From the NCBI GenBank assembly GCA_025350325.1, contig JANXYB010000043.1, positions 1 to 37,057 on the forward strand: a DNA stretch of 37,057 bases, given 5' to 3'. Of the stretch, positions 1 to 8,414 are shown in pieces; positions within the stretch are counted from its first letter, which is position 1, and the number at the start of each line of letters is the position of its first letter. The DNA is from Acidobacteriaceae bacterium (lineage in GTDB: Bacteria; Acidobacteriota; Terriglobia; Terriglobales; Acidobacteriaceae). Below the pieces are notes generated by a model that saw only the letters and a program-made list of their open reading frames with translations, did no database searches and was not told the DNA's origin. The translations under genes and the position numbers were made by a program.

Positions 1-482
1 CAATTGACCGCGCACCCCACCTGGCTCGACACGCAGATCGTAGCCCGATGCCAGCCCTTCCCCATCGGCCCTGCTGGCTCTGCATCACCTCGGCCCCCGG
101 CATCCGGCCCATCGTCTCCCCCCTCCCCCCCGTCCCCTTCCGGCATCCAGACGGTTTCAACCGTCAGGGCGTCGGCCCCCTGCACCAGGTACCGCTCCGT
201 CCCGTCCACCGAGGTGAAAACCTGAGAAATTCGAGGCCGGCCAATCTGCCATCCCTGCCCTATGAGTCTCTGGCGCAATTTCACGGGCAATGTGGATATC
301 CTATCTATCTCCGCAACGCGTTGACGATAAATGGCTTCCGCCACTTGGCGACCGCGCCAGGCCGGCTCCCCGGCGGCCACCATCTGTGCCGCCAAGCCCG
401 CCCCGTCAAAACCAAATAGCTGCTTCGAGCTTTCGCGAAGCGGCTTATTGGCGTCTAATGAAACTAGCTGGCTGGGGTTCAT
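1..482 (-). CDS. rlmN: RlmN, 23S rRNA A2503 methyltransferase (N-terminal part, cut by window edge)
   Basis: The gene reads leftwards off the window; 160 codons are present. It starts at ATG 482 and stays open to base 1. The last visible residues, ATICVSSQVGCAVN plus the first two bases of a Cys codon, match the radical-SAM CX3CX2C entry of RlmN, so C157 is the first cluster ligand. Residues 35-110 fit the N-terminal helical domain (AWRGRQVAEAIYRQR, SVDGTERYLV, VETVWMPEG). RlmN methylates C2 of A2503 in 23S rRNA and A37 of some tRNAs using a [4Fe-4S] cluster and SAM. Residues about 115-144, between VWMPE and the radical-SAM motif, form a Gly/Asp-rich linker longer than I expect for the family. 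No clear Shine-Dalgarno sequence precedes the ATG. The C-terminal half lies outside the window. Confidence 0.9.
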   Translation of the reverse strand, partial: MNPSQLVSLDANKPLRESSKQLFGFDGAGLAAQMVAAGEPAWRGRQVAEAIYRQRVAEIDRISTLPVKLRQRLIGQGWQIGRPRISQVFTSVDGTERYLVQGADALTVETVWMPEGDGGEGGDDGPDAGGRGDAEPAGPMGKGWHRATICVSSQVGCAVN

Positions 483-629
483 GGTCACGACTTGGCCCAG
501 AATAGAGCATTTCCGCCTATCATGCAGCCTGACGCAATCTCACCCCTCTGGATTGCCCTCCCTTGACTCATGCGCCGCCGTTGGATGGGCGCCAACATAG
601 TTCCTCAACCGAAAATCGAACTAGACCGG

Positions 630-1910
630 ATGACAATGAATAACGAGCGAAATCTTCGTCGCACCGTACTGCCGAATGGGCTCATCGTTCTCACCGAGCG
701 CATGGAGCACCTCCGCTCCGTCGCCATGGGCGTGTGGATCAAATCCGGCTCGCGCTGCGAGCCTGCCGAAACCAACGGCATCTCCCATTTTGTTGAACAC
801 ATGCTTTTCAAAGGCACACGCTCCCGCTCCGCCCAGCACATCGCCCGCGAAATGGACTCGATAGGCGGCAATCTCGACGCCTTTACAGGCAAAGAAACCA
901 TCTGCTTCAACGTCAAATCGCTCACCGAACACGTGCCCATAGCCCTCGACGTGCTCGCCGACCTGGTTCTCAATCCCATCTTCGCCTCAGCCGACATTGA
1001 ACGCGAACGCGGCGTGATCCTTGAAGAAATCAAGATCGATGAAGACAATCCCGACGTCCTGGTCCACGAACTGTTCACCCAGAATTTTTGGAAAGATCAT
1101 CCCCTCGGCAAGCCCATCCTTGGTACAACCACCACCGTGGGTCATCTTGATCAAGAGAAGCTTTTCAACTATCACGTAGGCAGCTTTCGCGGCGGAAACA
1201 TGGTGCTCACCGCGGCTGGATGCCTCGACCATGACGAGTTCGCAGAATCCGTTGCTGCTAAACTCAGCGCCCTGCCACCGGGTGAAGCGGAGCTTGCGAT
1301 GAAGGCGCCGGAAGCCAGCGCGCGCATTATTCTGCAAAACAAAAAGTCCCTCGAACAGGTACAGATCTGCATGGGTGTGCCCGCGCCGCCCATCACCGAC
1401 GACAACCGCTACGCCACCCTCCTTTTGAACACAGTCCTTGGCGGTGGCATGAGTTCGCGCCTCTTTCAGACCGTTCGCGAAGAACGCGGAATGGCTTACT
1501 CCATCTACTCCGACCTTAGCCCGTACACCGATACCGGCTCCCTCTGCGTCTACGTCGGAACCTCAGCGGGCAAAGCTCTGGAAGTGATCGATCTAGTGCT
1601 GGCGGAGTTCCGCAGCCTCAAAGAAAATCTCCTCAGCGATGAAGAACTGACGCGCGCCAAAGATCAGCTGCGTGGCAATATCCTGATGGGTCTTGAAAGC
1701 TCGAACTCGCGCATGGCCAACCTCGCCCGCCAGGAAATGTACTTCCACCAGTTCTTTACCGTCGATGAAGTGATCGCCCGCATCGACGCCGTAGACGCCT
1801 CCCAGGTGCAAGCCATGGCACAGCGTCTATTCGACCCCGAACGCATCGCCGTGACCCTGCTAGGCCGCCTCACTGGCATCAAGCTCAACCGCGCCCGGCT
1901 GGTGTGTTAG
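630..1910 (+). CDS. M16 family zinc metallopeptidase (pitrilysin / processing-peptidase type)
   Basis: A 426-residue protein if read from ATG 630; the frame is open to an ATG at 570, but the family normally begins near NLRRTVLPNGLIVLTE, so 630 (or 636) is preferred. The inverted zinc motif HFVEH is at residues 53-57 and the third ligand Glu lies 76 residues on, in VILEEIKIDEDNP. The C-terminal half carries the family's R/Y region (GGGMSSRLFQTVREERGMAYS). This is the single-domain-pair, about 420-residue class related to mitochondrial processing peptidase beta and bacterial PqqL/YmxG-like peptidases, which degrade or process peptides. It has no signal peptide, so it is probably cytoplasmic. 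It is divergent from rlmN and stands alone. The substrate cannot be told from the sequence. Confidence 0.92.
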   Translation: MTMNNERNLRRTVLPNGLIVLTERMEHLRSVAMGVWIKSGSRCEPAETNGISHFVEHMLFKGTRSRSAQHIAREMDSIGGNLDAFTGKETICFNVKSLTEHVPIALDVLADLVLNPIFASADIERERGVILEEIKIDEDNPDVLVHELFTQNFWKDHPLGKPILGTTTTVGHLDQEKLFNYHVGSFRGGNMVLTAAGCLDHDEFAESVAAKLSALPPGEAELAMKAPEASARIILQNKKSLEQVQICMGVPAPPITDDNRYATLLLNTVLGGGMSSRLFQTVREERGMAYSIYSDLSPYTDTGSLCVYVGTSAGKALEVIDLVLAEFRSLKENLLSDEELTRAKDQLRGNILMGLESSNSRMANLARQEMYFHQFFTVDEVIARIDAVDASQVQAMAQRLFDPERIAVTLLGRLTGIKLNRARLVC

Positions 1911-1945
1911 AGACAGGCACGAGGACTAAAGAGGACGTAGGTAAT

Positions 1946-2004
1946 AGGGACTAGGCTCTCCGTCCGCCTGGTGCGGGCATTTAGTCTCTACGTCCCTAGT
2001 CCCT
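1946..2004. repeat. Imperfect inverted repeat with TAGTCCCT-like units after the M16 gene
   Basis: AGGGACTAG (1946-1954) is complementary to CTAGTCCCT (1996-2004). Flanking GAGGACGTAG and CTACGTCCCT extend the pairing imperfectly. Degenerate TAGTCCCT/TAGCCCCT units continue to about 2030. It lies between the M16 stop and the pilin start and could act as a weak terminator, but no T tract follows. Confidence 0.45.
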
Positions 2005-2128
2005 TAGCCCCTAGCTTTCAGTCCCTTCGTCCACGAGCATTCCATTTCCCTTCCGCGTCTGTAGGCTGTAGGATTTTGTCGGGGTAGGTCGGGCGACCCG
2101 GCTGCTTTAAACGAGGCAATGGAGTCCC

Positions 2129-2704
2129 ATGAATCGCAATACATCGATCATTCACAAATGGCGCAGCGCGCGCGAATCCAGGCAGCCGCACGGCGAACGT
2201 CCGGACATCTCTTCGTCTGGGGGCCCGAATGGCTTCACGCTCATGGAACTGCTGATCGTTATCGCTATCATTTTGATCCTCATGCTGGTGGCCATTCCTA
2301 CGGCTGGCACCATCCGTAAACACGCCAATGAGCTATCGGCACAGAAGTCGCTGCAGACCATTCAGCAGGCGCAATTGATGTACGAGTCCAACTACCCCAA
2401 CACGGGATATGCGTGCTCACTTCCAGCCTTGGCAGGCGACCCCAGCGCGGGCGCGCCCGGTCCGGCAGCGGCTCAGGTAATCAACGGAGAACTGGCTACG
2501 GGAATTAAGGCAGGCTACATCTTCGCTATCACCAACTGCACCAAGGTGACAGTGAATAACACGGACCGCGTCACCAGCTACGTCGTGACTGCTGTTCCGG
2601 CCACAGTCGGCAAGACCGGCGACCGTGGGTTTTGCCTCGATTCCGGCGGCGCAATGAAGACTGATCCCGCAGGCGGCACCAGTTGCACTCAACTCGCTCA
2701 ATGA
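2129..2704 (+). CDS. Type IV pilin-like / pseudopilin protein
   Basis: 191 residues from ATG 2129, with GGAG at 2121-2124 four bases upstream. The prepilin peptidase site is clear: G35 followed by FTLMELLIVIAIILIL, with the conserved Glu at mature position 5 (residue 40). The leader of 35 residues is longer than the usual 6-20 and is rich in Arg and His. The hydrophobic N-terminal helix of the mature protein is followed by a soluble domain with several Cys residues (CSLPALAG, ITNCTK, GFCLDSGG, SCTQLAQ), as in minor pilins and type II secretion pseudopilins. No other pilus or secretion gene is nearby, so it is an orphan that presumably uses an assembly machine encoded elsewhere. lolA follows in the same direction after a hairpin. 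Confidence 0.85.
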   Translation: MNRNTSIIHKWRSARESRQPHGERPDISSSGGPNGFTLMELLIVIAIILILMLVAIPTAGTIRKHANELSAQKSLQTIQQAQLMYESNYPNTGYACSLPALAGDPSAGAPGPAAAQVINGELATGIKAGYIFAITNCTKVTVNNTDRVTSYVVTAVPATVGKTGDRGFCLDSGGAMKTDPAGGTSCTQLAQ

Positions 2705-2784
2705 GCGCAGGCGGCAACTCATGCAGCAGCAACAGCACCCAGAACCCGAAGGCTGAAAAAGCCGCTTACCCTGTCCGCACCGCT

Positions 2785-2825
2785 GGGTGCCCCATCCTTG
2801 CGGCGCCTTTTGCCGCAAGGGTGGG
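2785..2825. repeat. GGGTGCCCCA-type intergenic palindrome
   Basis: After the lead GGGTGC, the arm CCCATCCTTGCGGC (2791-2804) pairs with GCCGCAAGGGTGGG (2812-2825) over 14 bp with one G-U, around a 7-base loop containing TTTT. It lies between the pilin stop and the lolA start. The lead is shared with the palindromes at 7389 and 11183, which suggests one family of dispersed intergenic elements. Confidence 0.6.
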
Positions 2826-2847
2826 AAGTTTCCGCCCACGTATCCGC

Positions 2848-3516
2848 ATGCGCAGCACCGTTTCCGTTCTACTTTTCTTGTGCCTCGCGACATTTTCTTT
2901 CGCTCAGCAACCGTCCACAAAAAATCTCGCAACCCCCACCGCGCACGACCTCGCGCAGCGCGTCGATCATCACTACAACCATCTCCACTCACTTAAAGCG
3001 GGATTCAACGAGAGCTATGAAGGCCTCGGCATGTCTCGCAATGAGAGTGGAACGCTGCTGCTGCTCAAACCCGGTCGCATGCGATGGGACTACGCATCCC
3101 CAGCCGGCAAGCTGTTTCTGCTCGACGGAAAATTCGCGTGGTTTTATTCGAAGGGTGACCCTCAAGTTCAGCGGATTGCCGCCAAGCAGCTCGACGATCT
3201 GCGCTCACCGTTGCGCTTTCTCCTGGGCCACACCCTGCTCGAGAAGGAAATCGATCACCTGACGCTGGCTTCGGCCCCCAATGGCGCCTACAAACTCGCA
3301 GGCCAACCCCGAGGACAGGAAAAACGCATTCATTCAATGACCTTGACCGTGGCCGCCGACGGCACCATTCTCGCCATCGAGATTGAAGAGACCGACGGAG
3401 CCATCACCCGCTTCACCTTTACCGCCGAGCAACCCAACGTGCCAATCCCCGCGAACACCTTCCGGTTCATTGTTCCTGCCGGAGTGCCCGTAGTTGACGC
3501 CATGCCTCCCATCTAG
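2848..3516 (+). CDS. lolA: LolA-family outer-membrane lipoprotein carrier protein
   Basis: 222 residues from ATG 2848. The frame is open further upstream but lacks family similarity there, and residues 1-20 from this ATG form a good signal peptide (MRSTVSVLLFLCLATFSFA then QQ). The mature part shows the LolA pattern of beta strands: LKAGFNESY, SGTLLLLKPGRMRWDY, GKLFLLDGKFAWFY, and the C-terminal TRFTFTAEQPNVPIPANTFR. LolA is the periplasmic chaperone that carries lipoproteins from LolCDE to the outer membrane, which fits the many lipoproteins in this window. The start codon lies 23 bases after a strong hairpin. A GTG at 2821 inside that hairpin is a less likely alternative start. Family assignment is good; strict orthology to E. 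coli LolA is less certain. Confidence 0.82.
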   Translation: MRSTVSVLLFLCLATFSFAQQPSTKNLATPTAHDLAQRVDHHYNHLHSLKAGFNESYEGLGMSRNESGTLLLLKPGRMRWDYASPAGKLFLLDGKFAWFYSKGDPQVQRIAAKQLDDLRSPLRFLLGHTLLEKEIDHLTLASAPNGAYKLAGQPRGQEKRIHSMTLTVAADGTILAIEIEETDGAITRFTFTAEQPNVPIPANTFRFIVPAGVPVVDAMPPI

Positions 3517-3645
3517 CTCTCAACGAGTGCACCGGAAAAATTCTGCTGGCGTTCGACTCAATAAAGGCTGCGCCTCAACGCTCCAGCCTAATGGGCGTCG
3601 GACTTCGTCAAGCACAATTCACAATCCTTATCGCGATTGGTATCG

Positions 3646-4887
3646 CTATTCGTAGTGCAGCGCCTCGATGGGATCGAGATTTGCGGCTCGAATCGCTGGA
3701 ATCATTCCGCTTACCAGTCCCGTCACTGAGAGAATGACCGTGGCAACAATCAACGACGCCGGAGAAATCTTGAGGTAAATATCCGCCGCCTCTGCATGAC
3801 TGGCCAGCGCGCTGTAAAACTTGATGCGCCCGATCATCATTGAGGCAATGTAGGCCAGCATAATTCCGCTGATGCCGCCCACCCCGGTGATCACCAGTGC
3901 CTCAGCCAGAAACTGCAGCAGGATATGCCGGCGCTGCGCACCCAGCGCCTTCTCAACGCCAATCTCGCGCGTCCGTTGCTGCACTGCCACCAGCATGATA
4001 TTCATCAACCCGATGCCTGCGATGCCCAGCGTCAATGCGCCCACCAGGGATAGCAGCACCTGCAGCGCCAGCGACAGCATGCTGAACTGATGCAGTTCCG
4101 TCATAAGGTTCGCAACATACATGGCGTTGTGATCCGACGGCCTGAAGTGATGAGCAACGCCCAACGTTTCGCGCATAGTCTTCTCAACCATTTGATAATC
4201 GCCGCGATAATTGAGCCAGATGCCGTCGAGGTATTTCGTGTCTTTGATGTCGCTCATGGTGTTGAACGGAACATAGACTTGCCGATTGCGATCGTTGTTG
4301 GCGCCCTCCTGCATCTTGGGCGCAAGTACGCCGACGATGGTGAACAACACGCCGTTCAGCCGAATCGTCTCTCCAATCGCCCAGCCGCCGGAGTAAAGCT
4401 TGGTCTTCGATTCCGACCCGATCACGCAGACATGGGCGCGCTGCTGGTCTTCCGCACCGTTGAAGAATCGTCCCTGGTCGACATCCATCTTCCAGATATC
4501 CTGAAAGACCGGGCGCACCCCATTCACCGTCCAGGTGTAGGTATGCAGGTCGTTTTGCACCGCCACATCTTTTTGCACGACTGGCGAGATGTGGTCGATA
4601 CCGGGAATGCTGTTGGCGAGCCGATCGACGTCCTCTTCAGTGAACCGCACCAGCACGCCCGACTTCTCACCACCCGCCTGTTCGCTGGTTCGTCCGGGAA
4701 ACGTGCCCATGACATTGGTGCCCCATTGCGCAAAAATGGCCTCGATAGCGCGGCTAAACCCCGCCCCGTAGGCCAGCAACAGCACCACCGTCGCAATGCC
4801 CCATGCCATGCCGATCATGGTGATGGCAGTGCGGCGACGGTTGTATACCATGGCCTCCCATGCTTGGCCCAGAATGTCTTTTACCAT
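3646..4887 (-). CDS. MacB/FtsX-type ABC transporter permease (second of pair)
   Basis: 413 residues. A first membrane helix (about 20-42, MIGMAWGIATVVLLLAYGAG) is followed by a large periplasmic MacB core domain (about 45-270), then the FtsX domain with three more helices (about 275-400). The FtsX domain carries the conserved cytoplasmic loop RTREIGVEKALGA and the ending AANLDPIEALHYE. These are the landmarks of MacB-like permeases, which couple cytoplasmic ATP hydrolysis to a periplasmic mechanical motion. It lies 89 bases downstream of a second permease of the same type. No ABC ATPase is encoded beside them, so the nucleotide-binding partner must be elsewhere. The substrate is unknown. Confidence 0.9.
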   Translation of the reverse strand: MVKDILGQAWEAMVYNRRRTAITMIGMAWGIATVVLLLAYGAGFSRAIEAIFAQWGTNVMGTFPGRTSEQAGGEKSGVLVRFTEEDVDRLANSIPGIDHISPVVQKDVAVQNDLHTYTWTVNGVRPVFQDIWKMDVDQGRFFNGAEDQQRAHVCVIGSESKTKLYSGGWAIGETIRLNGVLFTIVGVLAPKMQEGANNDRNRQVYVPFNTMSDIKDTKYLDGIWLNYRGDYQMVEKTMRETLGVAHHFRPSDHNAMYVANLMTELHQFSMLSLALQVLLSLVGALTLGIAGIGLMNIMLVAVQQRTREIGVEKALGAQRRHILLQFLAEALVITGVGGISGIMLAYIASMMIGRIKFYSALASHAEAADIYLKISPASLIVATVILSVTGLVSGMIPAIRAANLDPIEALHYE

Positions 4888-4976
4888 GGTGCCGGTTCCC
4901 TTCCCTACCTATAGCCCCGCGTCCTCGACTCATATCTCGCCGGGCTCCATACGCCAAGGCTAGTCTGGCTCGGCCT

Positions 4977-6230
4977 CTAATCTCGCCGCAACGCTTCAAC
5001 AGGATCAAGCTGCGCCGCCTTGCTCGCCGGGTAAAGCCCGGCCGCCACGCCGCTCAGAACGAGCGACCCCAACGCCAGCGCGGCCGACCACGGCACCAGC
5101 CGCGGCGGGTCCCACCCGGGCATCTTACCGGTCAGCAATTCCTGCAGCACCCACATCAGTCCGCCTGAGGCAGCAATCCCGATAAGCCCACTTACCCCCG
5201 TCAGCAACAGCCCTTCCCAGAAGAACTGCGCCAGTATGCTGTTGCGCGTCGCGCCCAAAGCCTTGCGCAGGCCGATCTCCGGAGTGCGCTCGGTGACCGA
5301 CACCAGCATGATGTTGATGATGCCCACCGCACCAAGGCAAAGCGTCACAATCCCCACGCCACCTAGAAACATGTCCATGGCAGTGAAGATCGCGCCGATC
5401 ATCTTTTCTTCGTCAATCGTGTCCCATTCGTCGAAAGCATCTTTGAGTGCCGGGTCAAAGCCGTGCCGCTCGGCAATCACGCGATGCACGGCAGCAGTCG
5501 CCGCGGTGGCGTCGCCCTTGATCGCCGGCTGATATTGAATAGACGTCAGCGAATCCGCGGGAATGTTGTCGCCCTTTAGCGGAAACAGTTCCTGCATCGT
5601 GGTCACCGGCACATAGACTTTCTGATCGTCGTATTCATTGTTGCCGCGACTAATTTTGTCCACCTGCCCCACGACGGTGAACGCAGCACCGTTGATCGTG
5701 ATGCGTTCGCCCAGTACGGGGCGGCCATTGAAGAGCAACCGTGAAGCCTTCGATCCCAGAACCGCGACGCGACGGCTCTGCGCCAAGTCCTGATCATCGA
5801 TAAAGCGCCCGGAGAGAAGCGGGATAAACCGCACGCCGTTGTAATTCGGCTGCACGCCGATCACCTTGCTCGACGTGTTGGCCCACTGGCTCACTTCGTA
5901 AAGATCGGAACGCGATAGCTCGACCGTTACGGCGCGCAGTTCAGGAGCGGTTTTCAACGCCGCGGCATCGCCCAGCGTCAGTTTGTAGGGGCGCATTCCG
6001 GTGTGCTGGTTGGCAAGCGCCGGAATGGTCCCGTTCCACATCATCACCAGGTCGTTTCCCAGGTGCGCAAGCTGGCGGTGCTGTCCGCTGCGAAAGCCTT
6101 CGCCGAGTCCAACCAGCACCAGCAACGACCCCACGCCCCAGGCGATGCCGAACATAGTCAAGAAGCTGCGCAGCTTGTTGGCCATGATGGCGCGAAAGAC
6201 TTCACCGAGCGTGTCAGAAAAACTTTGCAT
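4977..6230 (-). CDS. MacB/FtsX-type ABC transporter permease (first of pair)
   Basis: About 417 residues from ATG 6230 (MQSFSDTLGEVFRAIMANKLRSFLTM). A GTG at 6263 would add 11 residues that look unlike the family. The architecture is the same as in the downstream permease: one N-terminal helix, a MacB periplasmic core, then an FtsX domain with the loop RTPEIGLRKALGATRN and the end AAQLDPVEALRRD. The two proteins are clearly paralogous but diverged, and probably form a heterodimeric permease. Upstream there are about 560 bases with no gene, only repeats, so no ATPase is co-transcribed. Confidence 0.9.
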   Translation of the reverse strand: MQSFSDTLGEVFRAIMANKLRSFLTMFGIAWGVGSLLVLVGLGEGFRSGQHRQLAHLGNDLVMMWNGTIPALANQHTGMRPYKLTLGDAAALKTAPELRAVTVELSRSDLYEVSQWANTSSKVIGVQPNYNGVRFIPLLSGRFIDDQDLAQSRRVAVLGSKASRLLFNGRPVLGERITINGAAFTVVGQVDKISRGNNEYDDQKVYVPVTTMQELFPLKGDNIPADSLTSIQYQPAIKGDATAATAAVHRVIAERHGFDPALKDAFDEWDTIDEEKMIGAIFTAMDMFLGGVGIVTLCLGAVGIINIMLVSVTERTPEIGLRKALGATRNSILAQFFWEGLLLTGVSGLIGIAASGGLMWVLQELLTGKMPGWDPPRLVPWSAALALGSLVLSGVAAGLYPASKAAQLDPVEALRRD

Positions 6231-6377
6231 ATTTATTCGACGCGTTGTACCGCTCGTTGCCACACCGCTGACGGCTTAAGGCTGAACCGCTCAAGGCTGA
6301 ATGACTTGATAACAGATACGCTGCCAAGAGGACTACGGTTCCGTTGAGCCCGAGCAACGTCGCACAAAATGGGTGAT

Positions 6378-6650
6378 GTCACCTTGAGCGAAGGTCGCTC
6401 GGAAAATCACTGTCATCTTGAGCGAAGGTCGCACGGCGACCGAGGTCGAAAGACCCGCGGTTGCCTTTAGAGTATGACGCGTTAAGCCCACCTCTCCAGA
6501 ACTGACATGTATGAAATCGCGGTTTATCAGGGCATGGCTTTCAGCCGTGCCGAGAAATAACTACACAGATCCACAGGCTCCAGATCAAGGCCGTTCCATC
6601 AAAGCATTGTCATCTTGAGCGCAGGTCGCAAAGCGACCGAAGTCTGCCTC
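6378..6650. repeat. Three copies of a GTCATCTTGAGCG-type intergenic repeat in a gene-free stretch
   Basis: The stretch 6231-6794 holds no convincing gene. It contains three copies of a unit close to GTCATCTTGAGCGAAGGTCG: 6378-6398, 6412-6432 and 6609-6629. The second and third are followed by GCGACCGA and by related GGTCGAAAGACCCGC or AGTCTGCC tails. A fourth related copy lies at 20860. Units of this kind are dispersed between genes in Acidobacteriota as far as I know. Their role is not clear. Confidence 0.65.
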
Positions 6651-6794
6651 TAGGAAATGAAGCATTAATGCCCAACCCCTCAGACGCCGACCGCTCGCTT
6701 CGCACCGTCTCCCCCACAACTGCCCGCCATCACATTCCAGCGCACCACGGGAATGCTATTCTTGCCATCATTCCAATGGATCGAGGAGCATGAC

Positions 6795-7322
6795 TTGAAA
6801 AAAAACATCGTGGTGGTGATCTGCGGATTGGCGCTCCTAGCCGGGTGCGGAAACCAGCAGGACAAGGCAGCCAAAGTTCCCGCTAAGCCAAAGTGGCCGG
6901 GGGCCGCCTACCATATCGCTTTTGACAAGCCGCCAGCCAAGCCGAACCCGGCGGGCGTCACCATTCCAGCGGTCAAATACACGGCCAATCCTGAAGAGCT
7001 GGAGCGGAGAGCGACCCTGGTAGTGCGATTCGACTCGTCCGGCGGTAAGAAAGATGCGCCGGTCATGAACCAGATGATCATGGGCCCGGTCGATATCCAT
7101 GGTGCGGAGGGCACGCTGCCGACGGACTACATGGATGCGGCAAATAAGGGGTTGGCGTCGTTTCTCGGAGCTTACTGCATCAAGGGAAAGATCAAGATCT
7201 CCGTAGCGCTAGCGAGGTCGTCGCTCAGCAGCCAGGCCAAAGATACTGAAATTGACTCAAAGCGTCTGTCCGACTGGCTTCCGATCGAGGTTGTATTCAA
7301 GAACCCACATCCGAAGTGCTAG
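6795..7322 (+). CDS. Small predicted lipoprotein, unknown function
   Basis: The best start is TTG 6795, preceded by GAGGAG at 6783-6788 with six bases between. This gives a 176-residue protein that begins with a lipoprotein signal, LKKNIVVVICGLALLAGC, lipobox LAGC with the lipidated Cys at residue 18. An ATG at 6753 in the same frame would bury this signal behind 14 extra residues. The mature part is Lys/Pro-rich at first (KVPAKPKWPG, KPPAKPNPAG) and then folded-looking, with no domain I recognise. No partner gene is adjacent; downstream it converges on a dehydrogenase gene across a palindromic repeat. Confidence 0.78.
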   Translation: MKKNIVVVICGLALLAGCGNQQDKAAKVPAKPKWPGAAYHIAFDKPPAKPNPAGVTIPAVKYTANPEELERRATLVVRFDSSGGKKDAPVMNQMIMGPVDIHGAEGTLPTDYMDAANKGLASFLGAYCIKGKIKISVALARSSLSSQAKDTEIDSKRLSDWLPIEVVFKNPHPKC

Positions 7323-7388
7323 CTCTGGGCCGCGGAGGGGTGGTCCGCATTGCCCAAGCTCTTTCGAGATATCGGTTGACCGAAAACC

Positions 7389-7422
7389 GGGTGCCCCAGG
7401 TCTCGATTTGAGACCTGGGTTC
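7389..7422. repeat. GGGTGCCCCAGGTCTC palindrome between convergent genes
   Basis: CCCAGGTCTC (7395-7404) and GAGACCTGGG (7410-7419) form a perfect 10-bp stem with the loop GATTT. Sequence and lead are nearly the same as in the element at 11183-11219. It may terminate transcription from either side, although there is no long T tract. Confidence 0.7.
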
Positions 7423-7507
7423 AGGCAAGTCACCGGAAGATCGGCTGAACCTGTCCCGCAAACCAACTTTGCCGCGAACTTATAGAAGTCGGGGTAGGCG
7501 CGCCAAC

Positions 7508-8365
7508 TTACTCTTCATACACGTAAAATCCCCGCCCCGATTTCCTTCCCAGCCATCCCGCATCGACCATACGCACCAGCAGCGGACAGGGCCGGTACTT
7601 GGGATCACCAATCCCTTCCTGCAGCACACGCAGGATGTCCACGCAAACGTCGAGCCCAATAAAGTCAGCCAGCGTCAGCGGTCCCATGGGGTGCGCCATT
7701 CCCAGCTTGAAAACCTGGTCGACCGCCTCCGGCTTTGCCACCCCTTCCATCACCGCGAACGCTGCTTCATTGATCAGCGGCATCAGCACGCGATTAGAGA
7801 CGAAGCCCGGCGCATCGTTCACCTCGACCGGCGTTTTACCCAGCTTGACCGCAAGGCCACGCACCGCCTCAAAGGTCGCATCGCTGGTCGCCAATCCGCG
7901 CACGACTTCGACCAGCGCCATCACCGGTACAGGGTTGAAGAAATGCATTCCAATGACTTTGTCCGCACGATGCGTCAACGCCGCCAGCTTGGTAATCGAA
8001 ATTGAAGAAGTGTTCGTCGCCAGGATTGCGTCGGCGGGCAGCATGCGATCGAGGGCGCGGAAAATATCGGCCTTCACATCGAATCGTTCCGGAGCAACCT
8101 CGATGGCAAACCCGACGCCCGCCAGCGCTTCTCGATCAACCGTGCCCGTGATGCGACCGAGCGTAGGCTCTATATCGCTCTCAGGAATCTTGCCTTTAGC
8201 TGCCTCGCGGCCGAGATTAGTCCGGATCTGCCCCAGCGCACGATCTAGGAAGCGCTGCTCCACATCGCAAAGCAACAGGGGATAACCAGCGCGCGCAAAG
8301 ACGTGGGCTATTCCCGCGCCCATCGTCCCGGCTCCCACCACCCCAACTGTAAGTATGTCTCCCAT
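7508..8365 (-). CDS. hbd: 3-hydroxybutyryl-CoA (3-hydroxyacyl-CoA) dehydrogenase
   Basis: 285 residues, the usual length for the stand-alone enzyme. The NAD-binding motif GAGTMG is at residues 11-16, with an acidic residue ending beta-2 (CDVEQ). NTSSISIT (118-125) and HFFNPVPVMALVEVV supply the catalytic His141 and Glu153 and the nearby Asn144. The C-terminal helical domain contains NDAPGFVSNR and LGMAHPMGPLTLADFIGLD. It oxidises (S)-3-hydroxyacyl-CoA to 3-oxoacyl-CoA in the cytoplasm, in beta-oxidation, butyrate-type or phenylacetate pathways. No thiolase or enoyl-CoA hydratase is adjacent, so the pathway cannot be fixed. Its Shine-Dalgarno sequence AGGGGAG lies inside a hairpin ending just before the start codon. 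Confidence 0.93.
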   Translation of the reverse strand: MGDILTVGVVGAGTMGAGIAHVFARAGYPLLLCDVEQRFLDRALGQIRTNLGREAAKGKIPESDIEPTLGRITGTVDREALAGVGFAIEVAPERFDVKADIFRALDRMLPADAILATNTSSISITKLAALTHRADKVIGMHFFNPVPVMALVEVVRGLATSDATFEAVRGLAVKLGKTPVEVNDAPGFVSNRVLMPLINEAAFAVMEGVAKPEAVDQVFKLGMAHPMGPLTLADFIGLDVCVDILRVLQEGIGDPKYRPCPLLVRMVDAGWLGRKSGRGFYVYEE

Positions 8366-8400
8366 CTACGCTCCCCTTACTCGTCGCAAGGGGAGTGTAG
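8366..8400 (-). promoter_or_regulatory. Hairpin that contains the ribosome binding site of the dehydrogenase gene
   Basis: On the minus strand CTACACTCCCCTT pairs with AAGGGGAGCGTAG (13 bp with one G-U), loop GCGACGAGT, and the second arm ends directly before ATG 8365. The AGGGGAG Shine-Dalgarno sequence is in that arm, so folding would hide it. It could also terminate transcription of the upstream gene, which stops at 8415. Whether it regulates translation is inference. Confidence 0.6.
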
Positions 8401-8414
8401 CAGTTGATGCGAAC

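Noticed and set aside
4..600. Several plus-strand frames at the left edge
   Set aside because: They are antisense to the clear rlmN reading frame on the minus strand.
2683..2847. LolA starting upstream at 2683
   Set aside because: It would run through a 14-bp palindrome and put 55 residues before a clean signal peptide.
4090..4914. 274-codon plus-strand frame opposite the permease gene
   Set aside because: It is an antisense shadow of the FtsX/MacB permease, caused by GC-rich third positions.
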